A stretch of DNA of 64,000 nucleotides from Candidatus Trichofilum aggregatum (GTDB lineage: Bacteria > Chloroflexota > Anaerolineae > Promineifilales > Promineifilaceae): positions 14,940-78,939 of the forward strand of contig JADJUV010000021.1 in the NCBI GenBank assembly GCA_016716885.1, written 5' to 3'. Position numbers and translations under genes: made by a program. How positions within the stretch are numbered: position 1 is the stretch's first letter; each line of letters opens with the position of its first letter. The notes below the pieces were generated by a model that did no database searches, was not told where the DNA came from, and worked only from the letters and a program-made list of their open reading frames with translations. This document shows positions 37,301 to 46,745 of this stretch, piece after piece.

Positions 37301-39537
37301 TGGCTGTTGTACTCCCACAGCAGTCGGCCCTCGGGGCCTAACCCACGCACGATACCATCCTGACCAGTGACAATCAATTGGGAAGGGGGCAACCCTTCCG
37401 GCGTGATGGTTTGCAGGCTGACAATGTCTTGGAGATAGGCCAACTGATTCTTGAGAGAGCCTTTGTTGCTCATGAAATGAATCAGGTTGGATTGTGAGGT
37501 GGCGGCCAGTTCTAGACGATTGTTTTGACTGATGTAATACCAAACTAGCTGATCAATACGGCCCGTCAGGTTGGTTTGCCAGAGGAGTTCGCCACTTATC
37601 GAATACGCATGAATCTGCCCGTCTATCGTGCCCACAAGGATCTCGGGGCGCCCTTCCTGGTTAATATCGGTGACGAGCAGGCTGGTGATGAAGACAGGTA
37701 GCTGAATGCCCTCTCCCCAGGTGGGATCGGGCAGGCCATCATTGGGGCGTAACAGTTGAATGTGTCCGGTGTAGCTTTGGGTGCCCTGGGGGTTGGTTTT
37801 GCTGCGGTTGTAAACGACGACGATGTTGGGTTGGCGTTTGGTGTCGGTATGGGCCAGGGCGGTCTGGCGGATGATGCCCCCTAGTTCGGTGGACCACTGG
37901 CGGCTACCATCACTGCTCTGGATGAGATAGAGAATGCCGCCTTCGGTACCGATGAGTAGCTCTTGTTGCCCGTCGTCTTCGGTGTCTAGAACCAGGCTGG
38001 TTTGCGGCCGCGTGTCGAGCCGGTAGTTCCAAAATTCGATGTTACGGCCCGGCCCAAACCCCGGATCAATCAGTTCCAAGGTGCCAAACCCAGCCAGCAA
38101 CAACTCTTCGCGGCCATCCCGGTTAACATCTACCAGCCGGGTCAGTCCCGTGGGCGAAGTCGTAGGAAAATCCGCACTCAGGATATGGCCGTCATTACTA
38201 AGCAGCAGCAACTGGGCCGGTTCGAGCGAGGTAAAGGTTGGGTTACTGCCGTTGGTCGTACCCTCGGTAGGAATAACGGGCGTTAGCGTCACACCCCCTG
38301 GCTGACCTTCTGTTTCGCTTAAATCCTCGGGGCGAAAGGGGGGCGCGGTGACATTGTTCTCCGTGACGGGGCTGGGGGCCGCTGAGCGGGTTGTAGCCAG
38401 GGTAGCAACCAGGGCGATGGGTTGGGTCTGGCTGGTAGGGTTATTGGAGAGGGCAATAATGCCTTGATCGGGGCTGGTGGAAAGCTGGCTATCCCAGGTG
38501 GGCCGCCCGTCGGCGGAGTAGGCGATCAATCGGCCCACGGCCGTGCCGGCAAGCAAGTGGGGGATTTCATCCAGCCAGGCCATTTGCAGGATGGTGATTG
38601 ATTTGTTAGCGGTGCGGAACCATCGTTCGGTGTTGCGCAGGCTGTCAAAGGTGTGAATGCGGCCGCGATCGGTGCCTACAACCACATCCTGAGCCAGATC
38701 AGGCCCAAAATCAGTGAAGATGAGGGCAGTAATTTGCCCTTCCACGGCCCTATCCCAAATGGCGTTGCCCTGGCTGTTTAACAGGGCCAGTTCACTAAAC
38801 CCGCCAGAGGTAAAGTAGCTGAAGACGATTTCCTGAATACCATCACGGTCGGCATCGCCAACCTGGATACGGGGATGAGCCTGGCTTTCGGCTCTGGCGT
38901 TACCGGTATATCGCCAAAGAAGTTTAGCCTCGCTATCGTAGAGACGTAATTGCCCGGAACTCAGGCTGACCAAAATATCATCGGTGCCGTCCTGGTTGTA
39001 ATCAAACACGGCTAACCCGGCTGGCGTAACGGGCATGAGGCGAGTCCATAGTTCGTCCCCGTTTTCGTCCAGGAGAATGACGTGGGAATTGGTGAGGATG
39101 GCCAGGCCGCGGCCGCGAAGCGAGGGGCCGTTTCGGTCTAGCGCCTTGAGTTGAAGAACGCGGCTTGTGGCTGTGTAAGGGGTTGCCCAGAGCGCTTGCC
39201 CGGCAGAACTTAGGGCGGTGACTTTCGTGCCATCGGCTACCAAAACAAATTCATCAAAACTATCGTCGTCCAGGTCGGCTACTTCCAGCAGGGTTATCTG
39301 GCCCGTGGCATCATATTGCCAGTAGGCGACAGAATCCGGTTGGGCACGGGTCGGGAGGGGGGCAAGTAAAAGGCCAACCGCCAGCAGTAAGCAACAAACA
39401 GTGAGGATAGAAGCCCCACGACGCCAACGCCTACGAACGAAGGACGCGGGTGGGCAAATTGGGGGCCGGCGTAATAGGGGCTGTGGCTCCGTTTTTTTAT
39501 TTTTCATAGCCGACGCCATTTGGTTTGGCGTCACCAC
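34394..39537 (-). CDS. Membrane beta-propeller fused to a COG1672-type ATPase (frameshifted)
   Basis: Two overlapping frames (39537-35116 and 35149-34394) join near 35220, where one missing base in AACCCACCC would restore THLFQRQFIP. The result is about 1,710 residues. It has: a signal or anchor helix (ILTVCCLLLAVGLLL); about 850 residues of FG-GAP/PQQ-like propeller strands with calcium-loop motifs such as DYNQDGTDDI, DADRDGIQEI and DVNRDGREEL; one transmembrane helix (TVMAVMAVTLVVGFSGAFL); a helical segment; a CARDB/Ig-like domain; then an AAA/STAND ATPase with Walker A GQRRTGKTS (residues 1367-1375), Walker B LLLVLDEFE and sensor FVFVGTHRLEE; and a winged-helix-like tail. It looks like a receptor: propeller outside, ATPase inside. 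Confidence 0.72.
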
Positions 39538-39602
39538 TGGTTACGGCTAACCAATCACGGTTAAACTCACGAAAGGAATGAACCACAAAGGCGGTAGCAG
39601 TA

Positions 39603-39695
39603 TCTATACAACCCCTCACCCTAACCCTCTCCCCAGGGAGAGGGAACCAACTTCCCTCTCCCGAAGTGGGAGAGGGGCCAGGGGTGAAGGTAAGC
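39603..39695. repeat. CTCACCCTAACCCTCTCCCC inverted repeat
   Basis: CCCTCTCCCCAGGGAGAGGG and CCCTCTCCCGAAGTGGGAGAGGG form two adjacent hairpins, bounded by CCCCTCACCC and GGGGTGAAGG, then GTAAGCTGT. A related copy lies at 17466-17530. It separates the two ATPase genes. Confidence 0.75.
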
Positions 39696-39702
39696 TGTAA
39701 TC

Positions 39703-41025
39703 TCACGGTTCATTATTGATCGGCGGCCGCAACGCATAACCCACGCCTCTTTCACTGACAATCCAGTTGCCGTATGGCTCAATGGCGCGGCGCAGTCGTT
39801 TAATGAGGGTTTTGAGGCGATCCGGGTCTTTGAGGATGTTGTCACCCCATACGGCCATCTCTAATTCTTCCCCATGCACCACATCGTTCATCCGTTTGCC
39901 CAGGCAGACCAGGATGTCAAACTGAGAGGTGGTGAGGTTGATTTCATGGCCGTTGGCTTTGACTTGATGTTTCTGCGGGTCAATGACGAAGGGGCCAGCC
40001 TGGATCAAACCTTCTACTTGTTGACGACGGATGAAGCGGCGTAAGATTTCGCTGGTGTAGTGGTACCCTTGTTCGCCAGGAACAAGCAGGCATTGTTGCT
40101 CCAACATACGCATGATGTCTACTGGCCCATCGCCAATAGCCAGGGCGTATTGGGCCTCAAGGCTCAGGTTTTGCCAGAGGTAACTAAGGTGAGATTCAGC
40201 CTCAATTTCGATGGGTGTATCGAGGGCGTCAAAGTCGCTCGCGGCCGCGGGGTTATCTCTCACCATCTGGAAAATGTGGTACCCGGCCACGTGCAAGAAA
40301 AATGGATGCGGCCCCACTAAATACAAAATATGGGCGATGATCTCGGGCGTGAACTGGATGGTGGTTTCTTGTAATCGGTTGGCAAGTAGCTCTTTGCCCT
40401 CGGTCTCGTTCATTAAACCCAGGGGCAAGGTGACAAAAATATTGAAAAAGGGTGAACTGAGGATTTTTTCGTCGGCGGTGATGAGGAAAAGGGGATGCTG
40501 GCTGGCGGTTAGGTAAGCCAAACCATATTTGGTGGTGAGGCCCCGCAAACGGGCAAAGAAATAAGGTGTAAGCTGTTCATTGCTGGCTAACAGTTCAAAC
40601 TCATCCAGCATGAAGACAATGATCAGCCCCTGCTGGCTAATGTGGTGCAAAGCCCGGTCTAGCCCCCGGTAGCTATCACCTTCGGGCACAGGGGGCAGGG
40701 TGAGGCCCGCGGCCGCGGCCGCGTCTTGCAAACCCATCAACAACACCTCATACACCTCATCCGGGGGCGATCCCCCTAACTCCTGACAATCCACCATCAC
40801 AAACAGGGCCTGCGGGGGAGCCAGGTCAAAGGGGGCACGCACCTCAGGCCGGCACAAATGCAAAAAGAACGAACTCTTGCCGATGCGGCGAGGGCCAATC
40901 AGCGACACGCTTTGGCCGTTGCGTAACAAACCCAAAATCTGAGCGGTTTCTGCTGTGCGGCCCCAAAAATGATGGGCGTGACGAATAGCTCCACGATGGT
41001 AGAAAGGGTTGTCAAGATTATTCAT
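39703..41025 (-). CDS. COG1672-type ATPase with C-terminal OmpR-like DNA-binding domain
   Basis: This is 440 residues from ATG 41025, which follows AGGACGG; the frame extends upstream to 41121. The N-terminal ATPase has Walker A GPRRIGKSS (about residues 43-51), Walker B FMLDEFE and sensor ITADEK. GPHPFFLHVAGYHIF matches GHPYFLQLVCYTLV of the larger neighbour. The last 100 residues are a winged helix of the OmpR/PhoB type: INLTTSQFDILVCLGKRMND, then LKTLIKRLRRAIEPYGNWIVS and RGVGYAL. The ATPase takes the place of a receiver domain, so DNA binding may depend on ATP state or on a partner. It is encoded just upstream of the propeller/ATPase gene on the same strand. Confidence 0.82.
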   Translation of the reverse strand: MNNLDNPFYHRGAIRHAHHFWGRTAETAQILGLLRNGQSVSLIGPRRIGKSSFFLHLCRPEVRAPFDLAPPQALFVMVDCQELGGSPPDEVYEVLLMGLQDAAAAAGLTLPPVPEGDSYRGLDRALHHISQQGLIIVFMLDEFELLASNEQLTPYFFARLRGLTTKYGLAYLTASQHPLFLITADEKILSSPFFNIFVTLPLGLMNETEGKELLANRLQETTIQFTPEIIAHILYLVGPHPFFLHVAGYHIFQMVRDNPAAASDFDALDTPIEIEAESHLSYLWQNLSLEAQYALAIGDGPVDIMRMLEQQCLLVPGEQGYHYTSEILRRFIRRQQVEGLIQAGPFVIDPQKHQVKANGHEINLTTSQFDILVCLGKRMNDVVHGEELEMAVWGDNILKDPDRLKTLIKRLRRAIEPYGNWIVSERGVGYALRPPINNEP

Positions 41026-41238
41026 AACCGTCCTGATTGCACCTGGCATGATCGACTCAATTGAGTGAATTAGCCCCAAAACAAAAAAAGCCCAAACCAG
41101 GGGCAATTGTAACACAATCAACGTTTAAACGACTATTTTAGTGGCAAATTGGTGACAACAGGCAAACCGAGAGGCTCGTTTAGATGGGTTCAATTTTTAG
41201 AGATTGAACCCATCGAGGGTGAGCAGTTGCACTTATTT

Positions 41239-41700
41239 CTAAAACAGGAAAGGCAGCCAGGGGATAGCGCTGTCGAAGAGAGGACGGTATTGCCAGTTGA
41301 GGATTTCCATCATGATAAAATCGGCAATGGCCCAGAGGCCAAAACAGCTAAAGGCAAATATCAAGATGGCAAGGGCAATGGAGATAAGCAGGCAACTCTG
41401 GGCCACATGAAACGAACGGCTGGGGAGAGTACGAACGGTGCTTTCGGAGGGGGTGACTCGCGGCCGCGACTGTGAACGGGGTGCGGCCGCGGGTATAGCC
41501 ATAACCAGCCCTTGCCCCGTACAGCCCAAAGCCGTGCAGTGATTGCTGTTCGCCTGCCAGCAATGAGCATGATGCCGGGTGGCATCTTCCGGGCAGATGA
41601 CGATTTCTTCCCCGGGGGCAAAGGGATGTTTGCACAAGGCACATTCCTCACCCAGAAAGGGGTTGCTTTTGTCAATGGTAATGGGACGGACACGGGTCAT
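41239..41700 (-). CDS. Zinc-binding (RING-like) membrane protein
   Basis: This 153-residue protein has at its N-terminus a Cys/His cluster CALCKHPF, VICPED, HHAHCW, HCTALGC, arranged like a RING or double zinc knuckle. A linker and a hydrophobic segment LLISIALAILIFAFSCFGLW follow, with a second weaker one before the C-terminus. It should sit in the membrane with the zinc domain in the cytoplasm. It starts 14 bases after the stop of the proline dehydrogenase gene, so the two are probably one operon. Family and function are unknown. Confidence 0.7.
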   Translation of the reverse strand: MTRVRPITIDKSNPFLGEECALCKHPFAPGEEIVICPEDATRHHAHCWQANSNHCTALGCTGQGLVMAIPAAAPRSQSRPRVTPSESTVRTLPSRSFHVAQSCLLISIALAILIFAFSCFGLWAIADFIMMEILNWQYRPLFDSAIPWLPFLF

Positions 41701-41714
41701 ACGATGTTGATGCC

Positions 41715-42749
41715 CTAACGCCGCAATAGATTACTTAAGAAAAACCAGAGATTCGCGGGTCGTTCAGCCAATCGGCGCATGAAGTAAGGATACCAGGCTG
41801 TGCCATACGGTACATAAATACGCACCCTGTACCCTTCATCCACCAGGGCCTGTTGCAGTTCAGGCCGAATGCCATAAAGCATCTGAAACTCAAAAGCGTC
41901 GGCGGGAATGTGTTGTTCCCGGACATATGCTTTGGTCGCTTCAATCATGTTGGCATCATGCGTAGCCACCGCCAAATAGACACCATTCTGTCGCGCCTCA
42001 GGGCTGAGAAGCATTTTTACCAGCTTAATATAGTTGGCGTCGGTGTCTGCTTTTACGGGGAACGCCAGTTCCGGCGGCTCGGCATAGGCCCCTTTGCACA
42101 AACGCACCCAGGCCCCCGACTCGACCAATCGGCGCACATCCGCTTCGCTACGATATAGATACGCCTGAATGACAACCCCCACATTTTCAAAACCGGCTTC
42201 CTCACGCAACCAGCGGTAAATATCCAGAGTGATATCCACCAGCGAACTTTCTTCCATGTCCAGTCGTATTTTGTTATTGGTTTCTCGGGCGAGGGTGAGG
42301 AGTTGGACCAGGCTTTCACGGGTCAGGGCCGGATCAATTTTAAGCCCTAGCTGACTGAGTTTTAGGGAAACGTTGGCCTGAACCCCTGTTTGATGAACCT
42401 GATCTAGCAGGTTTAATATTTCATCGCGGGCGATAAACGCTTCCTCGCGTGAGGTTACACTTTCGCCCAGGTAATCAAGGGTGGCGAGCATCCCCCGTTG
42501 GTTGAGTGCTTGGGTGGCCGCCATGGCTTCATCAATGGATTCACCCGCAACAAAGCGGCGCACGACGGGCCGGGCCAGGGGTAGATGGGTGACCAAAGTG
42601 CGTGCCCACGCGGCCGCGGACAAATAAAGTAGGAAGGTTCTTAGCCATTGCTCGCCACTGTAATAGAAAAGTATAAGAAATAGTAGAAGAACTAGTAAGA
42701 AAAGCAGTTTATAAGCTAGTCTGTGGGATAGGGTATTTTTGCGTGACAT
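41715..42749 (-). CDS. Proline dehydrogenase
   Basis: This is 344 residues from ATG 42749; the frame is open to 42842. It is an FAD-dependent TIM-barrel enzyme that oxidises proline to pyrroline-5-carboxylate. Family motifs are YLGESVTSREEA, the barrel strand IRLDMEESS, VRLCKGAYAE, and the substrate-binding signature RVRIYVPYGTAWYPYFMRRLAERP, whose paired Arg near the end hold proline's carboxylate. It is monofunctional, without the P5C dehydrogenase part. Unusually, a hydrophobic helix (KLLFLLVLLLFLILFYYSG) precedes the enzyme, so it may be membrane-anchored and pass electrons to quinone. It is upstream in an operon with the zinc-binding membrane protein. Confidence 0.9.
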   Translation of the reverse strand: MSRKNTLSHRLAYKLLFLLVLLLFLILFYYSGEQWLRTFLLYLSAAAWARTLVTHLPLARPVVRRFVAGESIDEAMAATQALNQRGMLATLDYLGESVTSREEAFIARDEILNLLDQVHQTGVQANVSLKLSQLGLKIDPALTRESLVQLLTLARETNNKIRLDMEESSLVDITLDIYRWLREEAGFENVGVVIQAYLYRSEADVRRLVESGAWVRLCKGAYAEPPELAFPVKADTDANYIKLVKMLLSPEARQNGVYLAVATHDANMIEATKAYVREQHIPADAFEFQMLYGIRPELQQALVDEGYRVRIYVPYGTAWYPYFMRRLAERPANLWFFLSNLLRR

Positions 42750-43157
42750 AGGTGGGTTTGGGCAAAGGTCTAAATGGGCCACAAAACAGTTAGCCAAAGG
42801 AATTTGGCTGAAGATTAGTAAGCTGATTTTAGCTTGGCTCAACCTTCAGGCCAAATAACCTAAATCATGTCTGAGCGGGGGCCGAACCGTAACGTTTACC
42901 GGGTTATTACACTAAATGGTTGAATAATGCCTTAAGAGGTCGGCTACAGTCACCAAAATTTGCCTGATCACGATCTCTTCATACAATTGTAATAAATATT
43001 TGCCATACTATTGCACAGGTTGTGCAAAGGTTATAGCGAGCAGTTAACATTTATAACGATACAAGCGGCGCACCGCTCACCTGCTTACGAGAGGCCGTGG
43101 CCGCGCCCATTCAATTCATCATTCGGGTGAATCGTTGGTAAGGTTCAATCGTTATAA
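42750..43157. other. Spacer upstream of the sigma factor gene
   Basis: It is AT-richer than its surroundings and contains the 17-bp inverted repeat (43044-43060 and 43148-43164), which runs over the sigma factor start codon. No gene is supported; the probable promoters of two divergent genes must lie here. Confidence 0.6.
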
Positions 43158-43164
43158 ATGTTAA
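43044..43164. repeat. 17-bp perfect inverted repeats bracketing 87 bp
   Basis: TTAACATTTATAACGAT (43044-43060) is the exact reverse complement of ATCGTTATAAATGTTAA (43148-43164). The right copy contains the ATG assigned to the sigma factor. Between them is AATTCATCATTCGGGTGAAT, itself partly palindromic. It could be paired operator sites, a miniature mobile element, or an invertible segment. Confidence 0.75.
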
Positions 43165-44429
43165 ATAGGCCCAATATCCATCTTCCCCAAACGGCAAGAG
43201 AGATAGCTGGGCAAAAGGATGACACGGTTATGTTGCCTGAAGTCAATGACCTGTTCACCAGCGAACAGCTAGAGACTTTGATTAACCAGGCCATCCAGCA
43301 GGGTCAAATGCTGACGTCCATCCAGGTATATGAAGTCATCCCCGGCACCGAGGATGATCTGGAATTATTCCTGGCGGTGAGGGATGCATTAACGGGGCGG
43401 GGTGTTTTGGTTCAAGATGATAATGAAAGATCGCTTGCTGAGGGAGACGATGAAGAATGGTTAGTCTCAGCGGCACTTGAAGAATTGTTGGCCTCGGCCC
43501 CCATCACACACCGCTTCAACGGGCAGAATCATGACGCGCTTGACTTATATTTTCAAGAAATGCGTCAGCAGACCTTGTTGACGGCCAGCGAAGAAATTCA
43601 GTTAGCCAAAGCCATCGAAGCTGGGCGCGCGGCCGCGAAAAATTTAGACCATGCTCATAAATACGAGCGTATCGCTCACCCCATCAATGAAGCTTTGCTC
43701 ATGGCTGAGGCAGCCCGCAGTCGTTTAGCTCTATCCAACACCCGCCTCGTCATTAGCATCGCCAAAAAATATCAGGGGCGTGGTTTACCCCTTCTTGATC
43801 TCATTCAAGAAGGCAACATCGGCTTGCTCAAGGCGGTTGACAAGTATGATTACCGCATGGGCAACCGGTTTAGCACCTACGCCACCTGGTGGATCCGCCA
43901 GGCTGTTGCGCGTGCGGTCTTAAACTATGGTCGGATGATCCGCCTGCCCGCCCATTTGAGCCAGGAACTTAATCAGCTTTATCGGGTGGCTCAAGATTTA
44001 GAGCAAGAGGGAGCACACGCACCATCCCCAGAAGAAATTGCGGAACGGGTAGAAATGCCCCTGGCCCGCGTAGAGTGGCTGATGACGGCCAGCCAGCGCC
44101 CCATCAACCTGGAACAAACATTAGGTGAAGAAGGGGATACCGAAATCGGTGAGCTGGTACAAGATCAAAATAGCCCATCTCCCAGTGATACCGTGGCCGA
44201 GAGTATGCTGGTGGAGCAGGTTGAAGGCATTTTGGCTCAGTTGCCCCAACGCGAAGCCGAAATCTTGCGCCTGCGTTTTGGGCTGGAAGGGTACGAACCG
44301 CACACCCTCAAAGAGATTGGCGCCATGTTTAACCTGTCTCGCGAGCGCATTCGCCAGCTAGAAAAACTCATCCTGAGCAAACTGCGTGTACCCGAAATCG
44401 CAGGTCACCTCCAACCCTATCTTTACTGA
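43158..44429 (+). CDS. RNA polymerase sigma-70 factor (RpoD/SigA type)
   Basis: This 423-residue sigma factor has region 1.2 (ALDLYFQEMRQQTLLTASEE), region 2 with the -10-reading helix (GNRFSTYATWWIRQAVARAV), region 3 (RLPAHLSQELNQLYRVAQDL) and region 4 with the -35 helix-turn-helix (LKEIGAMFNLSRERIRQLEK). The core-binding RLVISIAKKYQGRGLPLLDLIQEGNIGL is intact. The first 110 residues hold a short acidic region 1.1-like part. Compared with primary sigma factors it is somewhat short and could be a primary or a group 2 factor. The start at 43158 lies inside an inverted repeat; an alternative ATG (MLPEVNDL) lies at 43230. Confidence 0.93.
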   Translation: MLNRPNIHLPQTAREIAGQKDDTVMLPEVNDLFTSEQLETLINQAIQQGQMLTSIQVYEVIPGTEDDLELFLAVRDALTGRGVLVQDDNERSLAEGDDEEWLVSAALEELLASAPITHRFNGQNHDALDLYFQEMRQQTLLTASEEIQLAKAIEAGRAAAKNLDHAHKYERIAHPINEALLMAEAARSRLALSNTRLVISIAKKYQGRGLPLLDLIQEGNIGLLKAVDKYDYRMGNRFSTYATWWIRQAVARAVLNYGRMIRLPAHLSQELNQLYRVAQDLEQEGAHAPSPEEIAERVEMPLARVEWLMTASQRPINLEQTLGEEGDTEIGELVQDQNSPSPSDTVAESMLVEQVEGILAQLPQREAEILRLRFGLEGYEPHTLKEIGAMFNLSRERIRQLEKLILSKLRVPEIAGHLQPYLY

Positions 44430-44448
44430 TAGAACAACCAACTTAAAC

Positions 44449-44488
44449 AAAAAAGCCCGCCAGATCAAACATCTGGCGGGCTTTTTTT
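44449..44488 (+). terminator. Rho-independent terminator after the sigma factor gene
   Basis: AAAAGCCCGCCAGAT (44451-44465) pairs exactly with ATCTGGCGGGCTTTT (44471-44485) around CAAAC, and a T run follows. Confidence 0.92.
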
Positions 44489-44489
44489 G

Positions 44490-44575
44490 TTCGTAGTAAC
44501 GGCTTTAGCCGGTTGAGACTGGCCCGCTAAAGCGGTCACTACAAACGCAAAAGCGATCACTACAAACGAGGCGTA
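44490..44575 (+). repeat. Partial mini-element (CGCTTTAGCGGG type), degenerate copy
   Basis: TTCGTAGTAACGGCTTTAGC and CCCGCTAAAGCGGTCACTAC are the hairpin arms, followed by a second half-copy GCGATCACTACAAACG. The terminal TAGCT ends are missing. Confidence 0.65.
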
Positions 44576-44666
44576 CCCCCTAACTTCAAATCCCCACAAC
44601 TTCAGTGGAGTTCGTTATAATCATCAAGGCCTTGCACAAATCATCATCCCCAAAGAGGAGCTTCCC

Positions 44667-45691
44667 ATGTTTTACGAGGTAACTGACTTCCTAGCCCCCA
44701 TTCGCCAACTGCATGAGCAAATACGCGAGGCCGTCGTGCTGGCCTGCGAACAATCTAGCCTGGAATCCATGTCCGCCATTGCCAAAGATGAGGCGGGCGA
44801 TACGATTTATGAGATAGACCGGATCAGTGAAGAACAACTCATCCGTTTTTTCACCGACACCATTGCCCAACATACCCCCATCATCCTCATTGCCGAAGGG
44901 CTGGATAACGGCGGCAAAATGGTGTTACCCGTGGGCACCGCCGAAGCCGAAGCCCGGTGGCGCATCATCGTTGATCCCATTGATGGCACACGCGGCATCA
45001 TGTACCAAAAACGAAGCCCCTGGATTCTCACTGGGGTGGCGCCCAACAAAGGGCCAGACACGCATCTGGGGGATATTGTTCTGGCGGTGCAAACGGAAAT
45101 CCCACTGGTCAAACAACATTTGTCTGATGTGGTCTGGGCGGTGAAGGGGCAAGGCGTGGGGGCGGAGCGGTATAACCGACTGACCGGTGAACGGCAACCT
45201 CTAACCGTCCGGCCTTCACAGGCACAGAGTATCGCCCACGGGTTTGCCATGATCGCCCGCTTTTTCCTGGGGCGCGTGAAATATTGGCCGCCATTGATGA
45301 AGAGGTTGTCCAGCAAGCTTTAGGGCCGGTACAACCAGGCAAAGCCCACTGTTTTGAAGATCAATACATCTGTACAGGTGGACAACTTTTTGAGCTAATG
45401 GCCGGACGAGATCGCTTCAACGCCGATATTCGTCCGCTGATGGAACCATTGCTGGCCGAACGAGGGTTAGCGTTGGGCATTTGTTGTCATCCTTATGACA
45501 TCTGCACCGAATTGATCGCGCGGGAACTGGGGGTTATCATCACCGATGAGCAAGGGCGGCCGCTGACCGCCCCGCTTGATGTGGACGCCGATGTGAGTTG
45601 GGTCGGTTATGCCAATCAGCATATCCAGGCCCAGATCGAACCCCTTCTGCAACAGGCTTTGCGAAAACGAGGTCTCTTGGAGGCTCAATGA
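44667..45691 (+). CDS. Inositol-monophosphatase-family protein, frameshifted
   Basis: Two overlapping frames (44667-45323 and 45284-45691) form one protein of about 341 residues. The metal-binding motif IIVDPIDGTRGI, with its Asp-Pro-Ile-Asp-Gly-Thr, and the second motif WVGYANQHIQAQIE region place it in the IMPase/FBPase fold (phosphatases of inositol phosphate, fructose 1,6-bisphosphate or PAP). The usual first Glu-Glu motif is IAEGLDNG here, and the length exceeds the 260-residue norm. The break is near 45258-45270 (TTTTTCCTGGGG); one missing C would restore FFPGAREILAAIDEEV. The next gene, manA, overlaps its stop by ATGA, so the pair is translationally coupled. Confidence 0.78.
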
Positions 45692-46680
45692 CCAACCAAC
45701 CCCTTTATCCCCTGTTTTTTACCCCTGTTTTGAAAGATTACCTCTGGGGCGGCCGCAACCTGGAAACATTAGGGCGCGTCTTGCCACCCACTGGGGTCAT
45801 TGCCGAAAGTTGGGAAATCGCCGGACATGAGGATGGCATCTCGGTGGTGGCAAACGGTCATTTTGCGGGCCTGCCGCTCACGGAATTACATCAACAACTC
45901 GGGCTAGACCTCATCGGCGGCCGCAACGCCTGGGCACAGGCACGGGGTAAATTCCCTCTGCTCATCAAACTGCTCGATGCCAGCCAGCCCCTGTCGGTGC
46001 AGGTTCACCCGGATGACGATTATGCTCTGGCTCACGAAGGCAACGAGCTAGGCAAAACAGAAATGTGGGTTGTTCTGCGGGCCGAACCGGGGGCGGAAAT
46101 CATTCTGGGAGTAAAGGCCGGAACCACCCCGGAAAACTTCCGTGCCGCTCTGGAAAACGGCCAGCTCGAACCGTATTTACACCACATTCCCGTTAAGACG
46201 GGGGATCACGTTTGTGTACCGGCAGGATCACTCCATGCCATCATGGGGGGGTTACTCATCGCTGAAATTCAGCAGAACTCCAATACCACCTATCGGGTGT
46301 ATGATTGGAACCGGATGGGGACGGATGGCAGACCGCGGCCGCTACATGTTGACAAAGCCCTGACCGTTATTAACTTTGACCAGGTGGAACCAGCCTTACA
46401 CCCCGCCCGGCTCATCAGCGACTCAAAAGGCATCCGTCGCTTGGAGTTGTGTCGTAACCGCTATTTTGTGACCGAGCAGGTGGAACTGGCTCAGGGAGCT
46501 GTCTGGGAAGGGTCTACCAACGGGGAAAGTCTGGAAATTTGGGGCTGTTTAACTGGACAAGCCACGGTCAATGGGTTGGGCTTAGCCGCAGTACAGTTCA
46601 CCCTTCTGCCCGCGGCCTTAGGCGCATTTACGATTGCGGCCCAGAGTGCAACCACCTTGTTGCGCACAACGGTAGAATAA
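45688..46680 (+). CDS. manA: Mannose-6-phosphate isomerase, class I
   Basis: This 330-residue zinc enzyme of the cupin fold interconverts mannose-6-phosphate and fructose-6-phosphate. It shows the start FFTPVLKDYLWGGRNL, the metal site SVQVHPDDDYA with LGKTEMWVVL, and the conserved C-terminal IAEIQQNSNTTYRVYDWNRM. The start is the ATG of an ATGA overlap with the phosphatase-like gene, with TTGGAGG as ribosome site. With the thymidylyltransferase and GT4 genes elsewhere in the window it supplies sugar phosphates for glycan synthesis. It converges with the phosphofructokinase gene; the two are only 65 bases apart. Confidence 0.93.
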   Translation: MTNQPLYPLFFTPVLKDYLWGGRNLETLGRVLPPTGVIAESWEIAGHEDGISVVANGHFAGLPLTELHQQLGLDLIGGRNAWAQARGKFPLLIKLLDASQPLSVQVHPDDDYALAHEGNELGKTEMWVVLRAEPGAEIILGVKAGTTPENFRAALENGQLEPYLHHIPVKTGDHVCVPAGSLHAIMGGLLIAEIQQNSNTTYRVYDWNRMGTDGRPRPLHVDKALTVINFDQVEPALHPARLISDSKGIRRLELCRNRYFVTEQVELAQGAVWEGSTNGESLEIWGCLTGQATVNGLGLAAVQFTLLPAALGAFTIAAQSATTLLRTTVE

Positions 46681-46745
46681 GCAGGGCTTTGATTGACGAA
46701 GGACGAATTTTGTCCTTCGTCCCTCGTCACAAAACACGCTTTCTC

